DNA of 62,719 bases from Parvularculaceae bacterium (lineage in GTDB: Bacteria; Pseudomonadota; Alphaproteobacteria; Caulobacterales; Parvularculaceae), in NCBI GenBank assembly GCA_020446945.1, contig JAGRDS010000024.1:1-62719 (forward strand). Reading direction: 5' to 3'. Positions within the stretch are counted from its first letter, which is position 1; each line of letters starts with the position of its first letter. Under the pieces are notes generated by a model. The model saw nothing but the letters and a program-made list of their open reading frames with translations. It was not told where the DNA came from and searched no databases. Positions 1 to 9,479 of the stretch are shown here, piece after piece. The position numbers and the translations under genes are program-made.

Positions 1-23
1 CTAACCAACTGAGCTAAGGCGGC
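1..23 (-). tRNA. tRNA, 5' part only (cut by window edge)
   Basis: Read on the minus strand the bases give GCCGCCT, then TA, then GCTC and the D-loop AGTTGGTTAG. That is the acceptor strand, positions 8-9, the D-stem and the D-loop of a tRNA. The anticodon lies outside the window, so the identity is open. The acceptor half resembles alphaproteobacterial tRNA-Thr, which is a guess only. Confidence 0.8.
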
Positions 24-115
24 CCCTCCGCCGGGAGCAAGGCCCCGCGCGGGCCGGGAACCTAGTCGCCGGCGAAGGCGAATTCAACCGCAATCTGGCC
101 TCGCCGGGCGTGCGC

Positions 116-895
116 CTATCGGCCGCGCGGCGGCAAGGTCGCGATGACGTCCCTTATCTGCTCGATGCGCGTTGCGTCCGACGGATGGGTCGATGCGAAT
201 TCCGGCGGTTTTGCGCCGCCCGCCGCGCTCATTTTCGTCCAGAATTTCAACGCCTCATTCGGATCGTAACCGGCGCGGTTCATATAGATGACGCCCAGAC
301 GGTCCGCTTCAAGTTCGTGCTTGCGCGAGAAAGGAAGAAGCACGCCGTATTGCGCGCCGACGCCAAGCGCGCCGAGCGCGGCCTGGCCGGTCTGGCTTCC
401 CGCGCCGATCGCCTGTTGCGCCGCACCGAGCGCGAAATTGGTCCCGAGCTGTTGCGACACGCGCTCGCCGCCATGATTGGCGCGAACATGGCCGACTTCA
501 TGACCGATGACCGTCGCCAGTTGATCGTCGTTGGCCATGAGATCCATCAGGCCGGTATAAACCGCGAAGTGATTTCCCGGCAGCGCAAAGGCATTCAACT
601 GCTTGGAATCGAAAACCCTGTAGTCCCAATTGCGAGGATTCTCGCCGGCCGCCCGCAGGATTTTCGGCGCGACCCGATTTAACCGACTGACATATTTCGG
701 ATCGGTCGAAACTTTTTCCTTTTTGTTGACGTCCGCCCACGCTGTCGCGCCGAGCGACGACATCTGGCTCGCGGGGATGATCGCGAGCTGGCTTCTGCCG
801 AGTTCTTCATTGTAGGCGCAGCTTGAAAGGCCAGCCAAAGCGCAGGCGGCCAATGCGGCGCCGGCGGCATGACGGATAAAGGGGAAATTCGGCAT
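116..895 (-). CDS. M48 family metalloprotease, lipoprotein
   Basis: This is a 259-aa zinc metalloprotease, probably anchored in the outer membrane facing the periplasm (BepA/LoiP-like quality control is the family role). The N-terminus is a lipoprotein signal ending in LSSC, with the cysteine at about residue 26. The catalytic zinc motif HEVGH is followed about 60 residues later by ELEADRLG, which supplies the third ligand as in other M48 enzymes. The start is fixed by GGAGG seven bases before the ATG. It lies between the tRNA and the HNH gene, and the substrate cannot be told. Confidence 0.9.
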   Translation of the reverse strand: MPNFPFIRHAAGAALAACALAGLSSCAYNEELGRSQLAIIPASQMSSLGATAWADVNKKEKVSTDPKYVSRLNRVAPKILRAAGENPRNWDYRVFDSKQLNAFALPGNHFAVYTGLMDLMANDDQLATVIGHEVGHVRANHGGERVSQQLGTNFALGAAQQAIGAGSQTGQAALGALGVGAQYGVLLPFSRKHELEADRLGVIYMNRAGYDPNEALKFWTKMSAAGGAKPPEFASTHPSDATRIEQIRDVIATLPPRGR

Positions 896-965
896 TCAAT
901 CCTCCACAGACATTCAACGCCGTTTTTAGGCGCGCGCCCGGCGCGGGACAACACCTCTGGCGCGA

Positions 966-1532
966 TCAGGGCTCCAGCTCGCTGTCCCAGTATAGAAAAT
1001 CCTGCCAGCTATGGTGGAGGTAGTTGGGTGGAAAGGCGCGTCCGCGCTCGTTCAATTCGAACATTGTCGGGCGTTCGGGTTTTCGCGCCGGGAACATTTT
1101 CGCCTGCGCCGGCATTCGCCCGCCCTTTCTCAGATTGCAGGAGGAACACGCAGCGACGATATTGTCCCATGTCGTTCGTCCGCCTTTCGAGCGCGGCACG
1201 ACATGATCGAAAGTCAGCAGATCGCGATCGCAGTCGCCGCAATACTGACAGGAAAAACTGTCGCGCAGAAAGACGTTGAAGCGCGTGAACGCAGGCGTGC
1301 GCGCATGATTGACGTATGTTCTGAGGGAAACAACCGACGGAAGGCGCATCTGAAATCTTGTCGAATGCACGACTGTTTCATATTGAGCGACGACATCGAC
1401 GCGGTCGAGGAAGACCGCTTTCAGGGCGTCCTGCCAGGACCAGAGCGACAAGGGAAAATAGGAGAGCGGTCTGAAATCCGCGTTCAGAACCAGCGCAGGA
1501 CACGCTTCAGGCGATTGGCGGATCACCTGCAT
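966..1532 (-). CDS. HNH endonuclease family protein
   Basis: A 188-aa protein of the stand-alone HNH family common in Alphaproteobacteria. The zinc-finger HNH core is visible: CQYCG at about residue 95, the histidine of TFDHVVPRSKGG, WDNIVAACSSCN, and the paired CxxC cysteines. The N-terminus (VLNADFRPLSYFPLS) is the conserved cap of this subfamily. The ATG is preceded by GGAGG at nine bases. The cellular role of this family is not established; nothing next to it suggests a restriction system. Confidence 0.88.
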   Translation of the reverse strand: MQVIRQSPEACPALVLNADFRPLSYFPLSLWSWQDALKAVFLDRVDVVAQYETVVHSTRFQMRLPSVVSLRTYVNHARTPAFTRFNVFLRDSFSCQYCGDCDRDLLTFDHVVPRSKGGRTTWDNIVAACSSCNLRKGGRMPAQAKMFPARKPERPTMFELNERGRAFPPNYLHHSWQDFLYWDSELEP

Positions 1533-1686
1533 CGCTTGACGCCTCCGGTAAAGGCGGCCGGGGGTTCAGCCCCGGCGTAATCCCTGATCCAGCTACTGAA
1601 AGCCAACCTCCGCCGTTGATGGAGCAAGCCTAGATGAATCGAACTCTCAAGGGAATTTTCTAACCGATTCCCGATGACCTTTATTT

Positions 1687-1708
1687 GACAATTTTCTGAA
1701 AAATTGTC
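1687..1708. repeat. AT-rich perfect inverted repeat
   Basis: A 9-bp arm (GACAATTTT), a 4-base loop (CTGA) and the exact complement arm stand out in GC-rich surroundings, 12 bp beyond the stop of the alkA-like gene. It may act as a weak transcript end for the rsmE-gshA-alkA group or as a protein-binding site upstream of the HNH gene. There is no U-tract after it on the minus strand, so the terminator reading is uncertain. Confidence 0.45.
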
Positions 1709-1720
1709 GTCAAGCCACAC

Positions 1721-2359
1721 TTATATCGGCGTTCTACCCCGCAAATGCGCGTAGTAGGTCCATAAAATGTGGGCCGCGACGCCTCGCCACGGGGCAAAGC
1801 CGGCAGCGCGCAGGTCGAGCGATTTCTGGTCGAACGCCCTGCCCGCCGCCGCCGAATAGGCGTGTTTGAGGGCGACATCGTTCGGCGGCCAGATATCGAC
1901 CCGGCCTTCGCAGAAAAGCAGGTAGATCGCCGCCGTCCATGGCCCGACGCCTTTCACGGCGACGAGCGTTTCGCGCGCGCCTTCATCGTCCATCCGCCGC
2001 AAAGCGCTGAAATCCATCGCGCCGGCGGCGACCTGTTCGGCGAGGCCGAGGACATAGCGCGCCTTGGGCGCTGAAAGCCCCACCCCTTTCAGACCGGCTT
2101 CACCGGCTTCGATCGCCGCATCGGGCGAGGCGCAATCCAGCTGCTCCCTGCAGCGCTTCCAGATCGCCTGCGCGCTTGGAACCGAAACCTGTTGCTCGAC
2201 GATGATCCGGAACAACCCCTCGAACCCGCCTTCGCGCCGGCGGATATGCGGCGCGCCGATCTCGGCCTGCGCGCGCTTTAACGCCGCATCCTTTCGCGAC
2301 AGCGCGCGCGTTGCAGCGCCGACATCGGAAAACACGTCGATCCTCGCGCGCTTCGTCAC
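1721..2359 (-). CDS. DNA-3-methyladenine glycosylase II-like (HhH-GPD)
   Basis: A 212-aa base-excision repair glycosylase that removes alkylated purines. The helix-hairpin-helix motif is at VKGVGPWTAAIYLLF, followed by the catalytic aspartate in DIWPPND. The short length without the N-terminal AlkA domain is typical of the bacterial AlkA-C/yeast Mag1-like type. It starts with GTG two bases after the gshA stop, so it is translated with gshA. Substrate range is inferred from the family. Confidence 0.88.
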   Translation of the reverse strand: MTKRARIDVFSDVGAATRALSRKDAALKRAQAEIGAPHIRRREGGFEGLFRIIVEQQVSVPSAQAIWKRCREQLDCASPDAAIEAGEAGLKGVGLSAPKARYVLGLAEQVAAGAMDFSALRRMDDEGARETLVAVKGVGPWTAAIYLLFCEGRVDIWPPNDVALKHAYSAAAGRAFDQKSLDLRAAGFAPWRGVAAHILWTYYAHLRGRTPI

Positions 2360-2361
2360 GG

Positions 2362-3735
2362 TTAAAACGAGGATTCGGCCAGAAACGTTCGCGCATCGCC
2401 TTTCAGATCGTCGATGAAACGGCGCGCTGCGAATTCACCAATTGTGACGCCGCTCTGCGCAATCGCCTTTAAAGGTTCAAGGAATGACGTTTCGTCAAAC
2501 GACATGGCGCCTGGTCTTGCGCGGCGCTTCAACCCGGCTTCCGAAATCGAAAGAACTTCCTTGGCGACATCCTGAACGGTTCGATTTCCGATCTTCGCCT
2601 TCAAACCGTATTGCGCCGCATCGTTGCGCAGCCCGTTTCGCATCTCCGCGGTCCAGTCCTTTGCGACATCCCACGCTGCGGCGAGCGCGTCAGAATCGTA
2701 AAGAAGCCCGACCCAGAAAGCCGGCAAGGCGCAGATGCGCGCCCATGGCCCGGAATCCGCGCCGCGCATTTCCAGGAACCTCTTCAGGCGAACTTCCGGA
2801 AACGCCGTAGACAGATGATCCTCCCAATCGAGAATGTTGGCGCGCTCGCCGGGCAGAACCGGAAGTTTTCCATTTATGAAATCGCGGAAGGACAACCCGG
2901 CCGCATCGTGGTAACGTCCATTGCGGCGCGCGAAATACATCGGCACATCGAGCATGTAGTCGCGATAGCGTTCAAATCCGAACCCGTCGTCGAAAACGAA
3001 ATTCAACAGTCCCGTGCGATCGGGGTCGGTGTCTGTCCAGATATGAGCGCGCCACGACGCCCAGCCGACCGGTTTTCCTTCGACGATCGACGAATTGGCG
3101 AAAAGCGCCGTCGCAATCGGCTGCAATGCAAGCGACGTTCTGAATTTCATGACCATATCGGCTTCGCTGGCGAAGTCGAGATTGACCTGAACGGTGCAGG
3201 TCCGGTGCATCATGTCGAGACCGAGCGAGCCGACTTTCGGCATGTAATTGCGCATAATCGCATATCGCGATTTCGGCATTTTCGGCATTTCCTCGCGCGT
3301 CCATGTCGGCGCAAAGCCCATTCCGAAAAAGGCGATGTTCAACGGATCCGCGACCGCCTTGACGGCGTCGAGATGACGCGCAACTTCGGCGCAGGTCTGA
3401 TGGATCGTCTCAAGCGGGGCGCCCGACAATTCGACCTGACCGCCGGGCTCGAGCGAAACAGACGCGCCCTCGCCTTTCAGCCCGACCGGCAGTTCGTTGT
3501 CGCGAATAATTTCCCAGCCGGTCGTCTCGCTCAATCTTTCAAGGATTGCGCGTATGCCGTTCTCGCCTTCGTAGGATACGGGCTTCAACGTATCGCGGCA
3601 GTAAATGAATTTCTCATGCTCGGTGCCGATCCGCCAATCAGACGCCGGCTTCGCGCCATCTGCGAGGAAAGCGGTCAATTCATCGAGGTTCCCAATCGGC
3701 GGTAAATCGCCGGACGCCTGCCGTTCAACGCTCAA
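2362..3735 (-). CDS. gshA: glutamate--cysteine ligase (plant/alphaproteobacterial type)
   Basis: A 457-aa enzyme for the first step of glutathione synthesis, joining glutamate and cysteine with ATP. It matches the class-2/plant-type family over its whole length: [10 protein letters not shown] near residue 40, [22 protein letters not shown]-like [10 protein letters not shown], and [12 protein letters not shown]. The start is TTG with GGAG seven bases upstream. It sits between rsmE and the alkA-like gene on the same strand, an order common in Alphaproteobacteria for rsmE-gshA. Confidence 0.93.
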   Translation of the reverse strand: MSVERQASGDLPPIGNLDELTAFLADGAKPASDWRIGTEHEKFIYCRDTLKPVSYEGENGIRAILERLSETTGWEIIRDNELPVGLKGEGASVSLEPGGQVELSGAPLETIHQTCAEVARHLDAVKAVADPLNIAFFGMGFAPTWTREEMPKMPKSRYAIMRNYMPKVGSLGLDMMHRTCTVQVNLDFASEADMVMKFRTSLALQPIATALFANSSIVEGKPVGWASWRAHIWTDTDPDRTGLLNFVFDDGFGFERYRDYMLDVPMYFARRNGRYHDAAGLSFRDFINGKLPVLPGERANILDWEDHLSTAFPEVRLKRFLEMRGADSGPWARICALPAFWVGLLYDSDALAAAWDVAKDWTAEMRNGLRNDAAQYGLKAKIGNRTVQDVAKEVLSISEAGLKRRARPGAMSFDETSFLEPLKAIAQSGVTIGEFAARRFIDDLKGDARTFLAESSF

Positions 3736-3848
3736 GTGGATCTCCGATCGCCTGCCGCCGCGATGCGGCGCGTCCAGTTCGCCTTTATCTGGTGCGTATC
3801 GTCACGCCAAGCCATTTACCCTCACTTAAAGGTGAGACGGCCTGATCG

Positions 3849-4610
3849 CTAACGGCGCGCAAGATCGCCCGCGCGCGCCTGCCACAGCGCAAGAGCGACA
3901 ATCGCCGCTGTATCGGCCCGCAATATGCGCGGACCGAGCGTCGCCGCCGTCACATGGGGTATGGCGCGCAGCCAATTGCGTTCATCGCTGGAAAACCCGC
4001 CCTCCGGACCGACGAGGATCGCCGCGCTTTTCGCTTCAACCGAGATCACGTCAAGAAGGGGCGCGGCGCGCCCGTCCGGCCCGCCCCATCGTATGGCCGG
4101 ATCATCGCCGGCCTCGTCGCAATAATAAAGCGCGCGCGCGACATCCCATCGCAACAGCGTTTCCGCCAGCGACGCGGGCGCATCGACTTCCGGGGCCGAC
4201 AGGCGTCCGCATTGCTCGGCGGCCTCCAGCGCGATCGCCTGCAAGCGATCGACACGCACCCGATCGGCGTTCGTGCGATCCGTCATGACCGGGCGAAACC
4301 GCCGAACGCCGAGTTCCGTTCCCTTTTGCACGATCATTTCCATCGCCGCGCGCTTTACCGGCGCAAGCAGCAATTCGATATCGGGCTCCGCTTCCGGCGC
4401 GCGCGTTTGATCCAGCAATTCGACCCTGGCGCCTTTCTTGTCGATTTCTGCGATGCGCGCCGCGAACTCGCCGCTCTCCGCATTGAACAATAAGAGCGCG
4501 GCGCCCGGCTCGCGCCGCAATACGCTTCTGAGGTAATGCGCCTGCTTCTGGGGGAGCGATATCGAACCGCCGGCCGATAGCGCTTCGCTGCAATAAATTC
4601 GCGGCGTCAT
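3849..4610 (-). CDS. rsmE: 16S rRNA (uracil(1498)-N(3))-methyltransferase
   Basis: A 253-aa SPOUT-class methyltransferase that modifies U1498 of 16S rRNA. It has the N-terminal PUA-like part (KQAHYLRSVLRR) and the C-terminal knot with ILVGPEGGFSSDE and LGPRILRADTA, which binds S-adenosylmethionine. A longer reading frame extends 25 codons upstream, but the ATG used here has GAGGGG just before it and gives the usual family length. It is divergent from ubiA. Confidence 0.93.
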   Translation of the reverse strand: MTPRIYCSEALSAGGSISLPQKQAHYLRSVLRREPGAALLLFNAESGEFAARIAEIDKKGARVELLDQTRAPEAEPDIELLLAPVKRAAMEMIVQKGTELGVRRFRPVMTDRTNADRVRVDRLQAIALEAAEQCGRLSAPEVDAPASLAETLLRWDVARALYYCDEAGDDPAIRWGGPDGRAAPLLDVISVEAKSAAILVGPEGGFSSDERNWLRAIPHVTAATLGPRILRADTAAIVALALWQARAGDLARR

Positions 4611-4774
4611 GGCACCCCTCAGTTGTTCGCGGCGGCCCGGCGGGAAACGGCGATGACATCGCCGCCGCCGGTTCGGTTCCGTCACCGCTATCCTCGCGCG
4701 CTTGCCGCTTTCTTCGCACGCTCGATGCGGCTAGCCTACCGGCTGAGGGTTTTAAAGATCAACTTCCATACGCC

Positions 4775-5695
4775 ATGATTACCGCTCCGGCCGATGCGCC
4801 GAAAGACAACTGGGTCGATCGCTTCGCGCCGGAACGCGCGAAACCTTATTTGCGGCTGATGCGCGCCGACCGACCGATCGGAACATGGCTGTTGCTCATT
4901 CCCTGCTGGCAGGGCCTTGCGCTTGCAGGCGCTGCGGGTGAGGCGGCGCCTGCGAAATATGCCTATTTCGCGATTTTGTTCGCAATCGGCGCATTTCTCA
5001 TGCGCGGCGCGGGATGCGCCTATAACGATATCGTCGATCGCGATTTCGACGCCAGGGTCGCGCGCACCTCGCACAGGCCCATTCCTTCAGGCCAGATCAG
5101 CGTTCGGACCGCATGGCTGTTTCTCGCCGCACTTTGTCTCGCCGGGCTGATCATTCTGTTGCAGTTCAATACGTTGACCATTGCGCTCGGCCTTTCTTCG
5201 CTGCTGCTTGTCGCCGCCTACCCTTTTATGAAACGCATCACCTGGTGGCCGCAGGCGTGGCTCGGCCTCACCTTCAATTGGGGTGCGCTGATGGGATATT
5301 CGGCGATAGCGGGAAAGCTCGGCCTTGCGCCGCTGCTTCTTTACGCCGCCGGACTCGCCTGGACGCTCGGATACGATACGATATACGCGCACCAGGATAA
5401 GGAAGATGACGCGCTGATCGGGGTGAAGTCGTCGGCGCGCGCGCTCGGCGAAAAAACGCGGCCGGCGATAATGGCCTTTTACGCCATCTCGATATTGCTC
5501 GCGGCGGGCGCCGGCCTTTACGCCGGGTTCGGCGGGCTGTTCCTTTTATTTCTCGCCGCGCCGGCTGCGCATTTTGCGTGGCAGGCGCGACGCCTCAAAA
5601 TTGACGATAGCGAGAACTGCCTTGCGGTATTCAAATCGAATCGCGAGGCGGGCCTTCTGGTTCTCGCAGCCTTGTTATTGGCGGTGATCGTTTAA
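4775..5695 (+). CDS. ubiA: 4-hydroxybenzoate polyprenyltransferase
   Basis: A 306-aa integral membrane prenyltransferase that attaches the polyprenyl tail to 4-hydroxybenzoate in ubiquinone synthesis. The two Asp-rich motifs are NDIVDRDFD (first third) and YAHQDKEDD (second half), with about eight hydrophobic segments. The N-terminal RLMRADRPIGTWLLLIPCW is typical of UbiA. No good Shine-Dalgarno site precedes the ATG, so the exact start is less certain than the identity. Confidence 0.94.
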   Translation: MITAPADAPKDNWVDRFAPERAKPYLRLMRADRPIGTWLLLIPCWQGLALAGAAGEAAPAKYAYFAILFAIGAFLMRGAGCAYNDIVDRDFDARVARTSHRPIPSGQISVRTAWLFLAALCLAGLIILLQFNTLTIALGLSSLLLVAAYPFMKRITWWPQAWLGLTFNWGALMGYSAIAGKLGLAPLLLYAAGLAWTLGYDTIYAHQDKEDDALIGVKSSARALGEKTRPAIMAFYAISILLAAGAGLYAGFGGLFLLFLAAPAAHFAWQARRLKIDDSENCLAVFKSNREAGLLVLAALLLAVIV

Positions 5696-5747
5696 ACCTT
5701 TTACATTGCGCGCCGTATTCCGGAATTAAGCGATGGAGTGGCGGCTC

Positions 5748-6248
5748 ATGATTGACCGGCGTAAAGTACTGACCGGCGCGGCGCTGACGGCCGTTTCGAC
5801 GATCGTTCCGGCAAAGGCGGAAAGCATGAAAACCGACCCGAGTACAATCCCGGATTTCGACAAATGGCAGCTTAGCGAAAAACAGTGGAAGGAACGCCTT
5901 GAAGGCGAAGCCTACGCCGTCCTTCGCAGGGAAGCGACCGAGCGTCCGTGGACGAGCCCGTTGAACGATGAAAAACGCTTGGGCGTTTTCGCCTGCGCCG
6001 GGTGCGGTTATGATCTTTTCTCGTCAGAATCGAAATTTGAATCCGGCACCGGGTGGCCGTCTTTCTTTGATCATCTGCCGAACGCGCTTGGCGAAAAAAC
6101 CGATTTCAAACTTATCATACCGCGTACGGAATATCACTGTGCGCGCTGCGGCGGCCATCAAGGCCATGTGTTCAAGGATGGCCCGTCTGAAAAGACCGGG
6201 CTGCGCTATTGCAACAATGGCGTCGCCCTGACTTTCAAGCCGGCCTGA
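5748..6248 (+). CDS. msrB: peptide-methionine (R)-S-oxide reductase, exported
   Basis: A 166-aa repair enzyme that reduces methionine-R-sulfoxide in proteins. It carries both zinc CxxC pairs (CAGCG and CARCG), the ESGTGWPSF motif, and the catalytic cysteine in RYCNNGVAL. The N-terminus DRRKVLTGAALTAV followed by AKA looks like a twin-arginine signal, so it probably works in the periplasm. An ATG five codons upstream is possible, but GGAG lies ahead of the one chosen here. Confidence 0.92.
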   Translation: MIDRRKVLTGAALTAVSTIVPAKAESMKTDPSTIPDFDKWQLSEKQWKERLEGEAYAVLRREATERPWTSPLNDEKRLGVFACAGCGYDLFSSESKFESGTGWPSFFDHLPNALGEKTDFKLIIPRTEYHCARCGGHQGHVFKDGPSEKTGLRYCNNGVALTFKPA

Positions 6249-6311
6249 CGCCGACCTTTCCTCCCGCCGCGGGCTCGGCTAGACTCGCCCTCTGCGCAGG
6301 GAGGATCGGCC

Positions 6312-6602
6312 ATGAGCGATGAACCGTCGAAATTTCGAATTGCGGGGGCCAACCCGCGCCGGACGCTCATCCAGCTCGTCATCGCCAGCGTCATCGTCGG
6401 CGCCTTCCTGGCGTTCTGGGGCGTTTCGCCGACCGATTTCTGGCGCGGCGCCTTTGATTTTTTCAAAGGCATTCTCGGTTGGCTCGGCGATTCCGTTTCG
6501 GAGATCGTTATCAATCTTGCGACTTATCTGCTATTCGGCGCAGCGATCGTCGTGCCGATCTGGATAGTCATTCGCATCATCAATGGCGACGGGCGCCGCT
6601 GA
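6312..6602 (+). CDS. small membrane protein, DUF6460-like
   Basis: A 96-aa protein with two hydrophobic segments (about residues 20-40 and 62-86) separated by an amphipathic stretch with FWRGAFDFFKGI. It resembles the short alphaproteobacterial DUF6460 proteins; the function is unknown. GGGAGG lies nine bases before the ATG. Its TGA abuts the stop of the facing regulator gene, giving a palindromic TGATCA junction. Confidence 0.82.
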   Translation: MSDEPSKFRIAGANPRRTLIQLVIASVIVGAFLAFWGVSPTDFWRGAFDFFKGILGWLGDSVSEIVINLATYLLFGAAIVVPIWIVIRIINGDGRR

Positions 6603-6911
6603 TCAGGCGCCGGGTTCGATCAATGCCTGCAATCTTTCAATATAGGCGATCCACGCCTCGCGTCCCTTCGCCGTCAGGCGGCAGATCGAACGCGGCTTGC
6701 GGTCGCGAAAAGTTTTCCGGACGCTAACATAGCCCGCGTCCTCAAGCTTTCTGAGATGCACGGAGAGATTTCCGTCCGTGCCGCCGATTTTCGCTTTCAA
6801 CTCGTTGAAATCCGCCGCGTCAGCGCCCGATAGATACGCCATCACCGAAAGGCGCACGCGCCCGTGAATAACGTCGTCGATTTCACGATAATCAAACTCG
6901 TTCCCGGCCAT
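6603..6911 (-). CDS. winged-helix transcriptional regulator
   Basis: A 102-aa MarR/ArsR-like DNA-binding protein. The helix-turn-helix and wing are visible as DFNELKAKIGGTDGNLSVHLRKLEDAGYVSV, with KTFRDRKPRSICRLTAKGREA forming the wing and C-terminal helix. It belongs to the short transcriptional regulator class with no separate ligand domain. Its ATG is three bases after the stop of the upstream membrane protein gene, so the two are co-translated and probably work together. Confidence 0.88.
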   Translation of the reverse strand: MAGNEFDYREIDDVIHGRVRLSVMAYLSGADAADFNELKAKIGGTDGNLSVHLRKLEDAGYVSVRKTFRDRKPRSICRLTAKGREAWIAYIERLQALIEPGA

Positions 6912-6914
6912 GCC

Positions 6915-7559
6915 TCACACGATTTCGCTCGGCTCTCTGCGCATAAGAATTAAGCCGGGGAGCGCTGCGCAAACGAGACTGCCGACGCCGGCGACGACGA
7001 TCTGCCTTACGTCGCCGAGGTAATAGAGGCTGGCGACTGAAAAAATCCAGGCCGCGAGCGCGAATCCGCGCAGCCAGTCAAGACGCGCAGCCGTCGCCGT
7101 CGCATAAAACGCAATGCCGTAAACGCCGAATGCGACCGGAAACATCGTGTTGAACAATGCATACGGTTTTATCCCCTCAGCTTCGAAATTCCCATGAAAT
7201 GCGAGAAGGGAAAACCAATAGACCAGCATGAATATGCCGACGCCGAACCAGGCCGACATCGCCGTACGATTGCCGATCGTCATTGCGCCTGGCTTGGCGC
7301 CGACCTTTCGGCCGGCCAGAAAACAAACGGCCCAGCCGAAAACGAATACGCCGATCCAGAAACCGGTTCCGCCGACCAGTCCCGGCACGCCGGCGACATT
7401 CGTCACGCGAAGCCAGGTCAACAGGCACGCGGCGGCGAGCGTCAGGCCCCAGATAAAATAGAAGACGCCGCCGATCAGCGGCGCATTGCGCCCCTCTTCG
7501 GCGAGCGTTTTTACATAAGCGATTTCGCTAGCGAGATTTTGCTCTTCGCCGGACGCCAT
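6915..7559 (-). CDS. integral membrane protein paired with winged-helix regulator
   Basis: A 214-aa protein with about six membrane segments after a short charged N-terminus (MASGEEQNLASEIAYVKTLAEEG). The reading frame is open 34 codons further, but GGAAGGAG just before this ATG fixes the start. No enzyme motif is visible. Tight coupling to the downstream regulator is a common arrangement of a regulator with the membrane protein it senses or controls; that role is inferred. Confidence 0.8.
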   Translation of the reverse strand: MASGEEQNLASEIAYVKTLAEEGRNAPLIGGVFYFIWGLTLAAACLLTWLRVTNVAGVPGLVGGTGFWIGVFVFGWAVCFLAGRKVGAKPGAMTIGNRTAMSAWFGVGIFMLVYWFSLLAFHGNFEAEGIKPYALFNTMFPVAFGVYGIAFYATATAARLDWLRGFALAAWIFSVASLYYLGDVRQIVVAGVGSLVCAALPGLILMRREPSEIV

Positions 7560-7696
7560 GGATGAGCTCCTTCCCAATTCGCTTTGAAAAATAAAGTGGA
7601 TTGCCCGGGGGCGCAACCGGGCATACGGCGAAATGCGCCGATCCATCGACAAGGCGGGCATTTAGCGCGGGAAACGCCGCTCCGTTCCGGTCAGGG

Positions 7697-8404
7697 CTAG
7701 TTGGCGGTTTGAGGCTTCACGCGCGGCGCGGACGGCGCATCATCCGCCTTCGTCGCAACTTCCTGGCCGAGAGTTTGCTCGTCCGCCGGCGTAATCAGCG
7801 ACAGGCGCGCGATCGGCGGCGCTCCGGCGCGGCGCGCCAAGCCGTCTCCCTCCGCAATCCCCGCCGTGACGATCGGCGCGAGGGCGATGACCCGGCCTTC
7901 AACATAGTCATAAACGATGATCTCGGCGCCGTTCGGGCTTTCAACATGAAGGGCGATCCGGTCGCCGTCGAGCGAGACGCCTTCGATACGCGAATCCTCG
8001 CCGATGCCGATCGCGTTGTTTTCAAAGCCTGACGTCGCGGCGAATGTCGCGCCGGTCGCAGCGCGCGCATGCGGCTGGGTCAATGTCTCAACTGTCGCTG
8101 TTTCATCGCTTTGCGGGGACGTTGCGGGTTTGCCGAACACGGCGAGCGCGACAAGAACGACGACGACGAATACCGCCGGCATGGTGACGGCGCCGACAGC
8201 GAAAGCGCGCGCCGGCGCGGCTTCGACGGGTCCAAGAGCGGCGGGCGCGGCGAAGCAGCCGACGCGGCGCACGCGCTCATTCTCGCCAGGCCTCTCGTCA
8301 GCCTGTTGCAGCAGGCGAAGGGCGCGGCGGCGCAAAGCATCGACCGGCGATCGCTCCTCCTCCTCTTCCGGCATCAAGACGAAATTCGGCTGGGTGCGCG
8401 ACAT
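7697..8404 (-). CDS. hypothetical single-pass membrane protein
   Basis: A 235-aa protein I do not recognise. The N-terminus is acidic and then Arg-rich (EEEEERSPVDALRRRALRLL), one strong membrane segment lies near residues 75-92, and the remainder looks like a small periplasmic beta-rich domain (GDRIALHVESPNGAEIIVYDYVEGRV) with a low-complexity tail. GAGGG eight bases upstream supports the start. It is divergent from rluD with 37 bp between them. Confidence 0.72.
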   Translation of the reverse strand: MSRTQPNFVLMPEEEEERSPVDALRRRALRLLQQADERPGENERVRRVGCFAAPAALGPVEAAPARAFAVGAVTMPAVFVVVVLVALAVFGKPATSPQSDETATVETLTQPHARAATGATFAATSGFENNAIGIGEDSRIEGVSLDGDRIALHVESPNGAEIIVYDYVEGRVIALAPIVTAGIAEGDGLARRAGAPPIARLSLITPADEQTLGQEVATKADDAPSAPRVKPQTAN

Positions 8405-8441
8405 TTGACAGACCCTCGTTCGACATGACATCGCCTGCGCC

Positions 8442-9479
8442 ATGATTGACCGCACCAAAGACGATCGGCAGGCGCGTTTCGCAGTTTGCGATGACTATGC
8501 CGGCGCAAGGCTTGATAAATGGTTGTCCGAGGTCGAACCCGCCATATCGCGTTCGCGGTTCAAGACATTGATCGAGCAAGGCGCAGTGTCCCGAAACGGC
8601 ACGGCGTTCACCGATCCGTCCTGGAAGATCCGCGCCGGCGAAACATATTCATTCGCCCCGCCGCCGCTTGAGCCGGCTGCGCCCGAAGCCGAGCGGATCG
8701 CGCTCGACGTCTATTACGAGGACGACGACCTCATCGTCGTCAACAAGCCTGCGGGCATGGTCGTTCATCCGGCGGCCGGCAACTGGTCGGGAACGCTTGT
8801 CAATGCGTTGATCGCCCATTGCGGCGAGAGCCTGTCGGGCGTCGGCGGCGTTGCTCGCCCCGGCATCGTTCACCGGCTCGACAAGGACACGTCCGGCCTG
8901 CTGGTAGCCGCCAAACACGACGCGGCGCATGCGCGGTTGAGCGAGGCGTTTTCGGCCCACGACATAGAGCGCGTTTACGACGCGATCGTCGTCGGCGCGC
9001 CGCGCCCGGCCGCGGGAACGGTCGATGCGCCGATTGCGCGTGCGGCAAACGACCGAAGGAAAATGGCGGTCGTCGATCCGCGAAACCAGCGCCGCGACCA
9101 GCGCCGCGCCGTCACCCATTACCGGCTCGTCGAAGCCTATGGGCGCGATCGGGCGAAACTCGCCGGCGACGCGCTGGCCGCGCTCATCGAATGCAGGCTC
9201 GAAACGGGGCGCACGCACCAGATCCGCGTTCATATGGCGTCGGTTGGATGCCCGCTGATCGGCGATCCGGCCTATGGGCGCGGACCGGGCCTGTCAGGGC
9301 TCAAACCGGGCGAGGCGGCGGCGGACGCCGCGATCGAGGCTGTCCGCTCGTTCCGCCGGCAGGCGCTTCACGCCCGGATTCTCGGCTTTGAGCATCCCGT
9401 TTCGGGCGATCGGCTTTCGTTCAAGGCCCCGCCGCCGGCAGATTTCGAGGCGCTGCGGGCGGTGCTGAAGGCGCTTTGA
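8442..9479 (+). CDS. rluD: RluA/RluD family pseudouridine synthase
   Basis: A 345-aa enzyme that isomerises uridines in 23S rRNA helix 69. It has an N-terminal S4-like RNA-binding part (ARLDKWLSEVEPAISRSR), then the catalytic motif HRLDKDTSGLLV with the essential aspartate, and the ETGRTHQIRVHM motif. The position directly ahead of rpoH is common in Alphaproteobacteria. RluD rather than RluC is judged from context and overall similarity. Confidence 0.88.
   Translation: MIDRTKDDRQARFAVCDDYAGARLDKWLSEVEPAISRSRFKTLIEQGAVSRNGTAFTDPSWKIRAGETYSFAPPPLEPAAPEAERIALDVYYEDDDLIVVNKPAGMVVHPAAGNWSGTLVNALIAHCGESLSGVGGVARPGIVHRLDKDTSGLLVAAKHDAAHARLSEAFSAHDIERVYDAIVVGAPRPAAGTVDAPIARAANDRRKMAVVDPRNQRRDQRRAVTHYRLVEAYGRDRAKLAGDALAALIECRLETGRTHQIRVHMASVGCPLIGDPAYGRGPGLSGLKPGEAAADAAIEAVRSFRRQALHARILGFEHPVSGDRLSFKAPPPADFEALRAVLKAL

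Noticed and set aside
2611..3705. 364-codon open frame on the plus strand
   Set aside because: Antisense to gshA, which matches its family over the full length.
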